From Propionibacteriaceae bacterium (GTDB lineage: Bacteria; Actinomycetota; Actinomycetes; Propionibacteriales; Propionibacteriaceae), in contig JADKFR010000001.1 of assembly GCA_016717345.1 (NCBI GenBank), forward strand, positions 434,001 through 498,000: 64,000 nt of DNA, read 5' to 3'. Position 1 is the first letter of the stretch. Each line of letters opens with the position of its first letter. The position numbers were made by a program, and so were the translations under genes. Shown here one piece after another: positions 63,931 to 64,000 of the stretch. A model generated the notes under the pieces. The model had not been told where the DNA came from. It did no database searches and was given only the letters and a program-made list of their open reading frames with translations.

Positions 63931-64000
63931 GGTGCCACCCGGACGTCGAAGGTCTCGATCACGGTGTTGGCGAGCAGGGTTTCGGCGGCGTGCCGGATCT
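63927..64000 (-). CDS. purS: Phosphoribosylformylglycinamidine synthase subunit PurS (C-terminal end)
   Basis: Only the last 23 complete codons are in the window (IRHAAETLLANTVIETFDVR then VAP). The segment ANTVIETFDVRV matches the conserved PurS end (ANPVIEDY-like). PurS bridges PurQ and PurL. The gene continues past the right edge and is coupled to purQ by a 4-bp overlap. Confidence 0.9.
   Translation of the reverse strand, partial: IRHAAETLLANTVIETFDVRVAP

Noticed and set aside
1..64000. tRNA or rRNA genes
   Set aside because: TTCGA-type strings seen (for example near 30820 and 44310) lie within coding genes and no cloverleaf could be built around them. I found no rRNA segment.

Overview
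The window is GC-rich chromosomal DNA from an actinomycete. The evidence is the type of genes and their order: an infA-rpmJ-rpsM-rpsK-rpsD-rpoA operon, a cytochrome bcc-aa3 respiratory locus with a diheme QcrC, a CtaF subunit IV, PASTA-domain Ser/Thr kinase, DUF3043, DUF3073, DUF4191 and DUF222-HNH proteins, and many leaderless genes with TAnnnT promoters. From memory, the stretch from metF (about 5 kb) to the DUF4191 gene (about 52 kb) follows the order of the Mycobacterium tuberculosis Rv2172c-Rv2219 region (metF-like, idsA2, pknL, aroG, plsC, NlpC/P60, exonuclease-UvrC, trpD, ctaE, qcrCAB, ctaF, ctaC, erpA-like, glycerate kinase-like, DUF3043, gcvT, pepB, dlaT, lipB, lipA, DUF4191), with local insertions. 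A member of the Propionibacteriales would fit, but I cannot prove the genus.

Layout. 0-2.6 kb: ribosomal protein and rpoA operon on the minus strand. 2.8-5.9 kb: a HelD-like RNA polymerase-recycling ATPase converging on metF. 5.9-10 kb: idsA, thiE and a PASTA kinase. 10-15.7 kb: a tight minus-strand shikimate cluster (plsC, aroG, threonine aldolase, aroE, aroK, aroQ, metallo-hydrolase). 15.8-23.7 kb: esterase, HExxH lipoprotein, NlpC/P60 hydrolase, a small cysteine protein, exonuclease-UvrC fusion, stand-alone RAM domain, cyclophilin and a membrane protein of unknown function. 23.7-25.8 kb: prepilin peptidase, trpD and a degenerate receiver protein. 26-38.6 kb: the aerobic respiratory chain, as ctaE-qcrC-qcrA-qcrB-GNAT on the plus strand and erpA, ctaC-ctaD-ctaF on the minus strand, with a GuaB1-type enzyme between. 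39.5-41.9 kb: the only accessory-looking region, a DUF222-HNH gene with a LexA-like box before it and tandem repeats after it. 42-52.5 kb: gcvT, an iron alcohol dehydrogenase, leucyl aminopeptidase, a flavoprotein, and the lipoate block sucB(dlaT)-lipB-lipA. 52.5-64 kb: an ABC-F protein, DUF3073, then purine genes (purM-purF, purL, purS-purQ) interspersed with a DUF4870 protein, a methyltransferase and a pabB-pabC fusion.

The window is mainly core metabolism and I found no convincing undescribed defence, secretion or biosynthetic system. The most notable signals are: (1) about 17 genes whose start codon lies 6 or 7 nt after a -10 box, so they should be translated from leaderless mRNA, which resets several start sites; (2) a +1 frame break inside the Pro/Ala linker of the E2 acyltransferase; (3) a DUF222-HNH gene with a candidate SOS box and 48-bp and 17-bp tandem repeats; (4) a GNAT protein that seems to start at CTG inside the qcrB stop codon; (5) a possible leaderless upstream mini-ORF before pepA.
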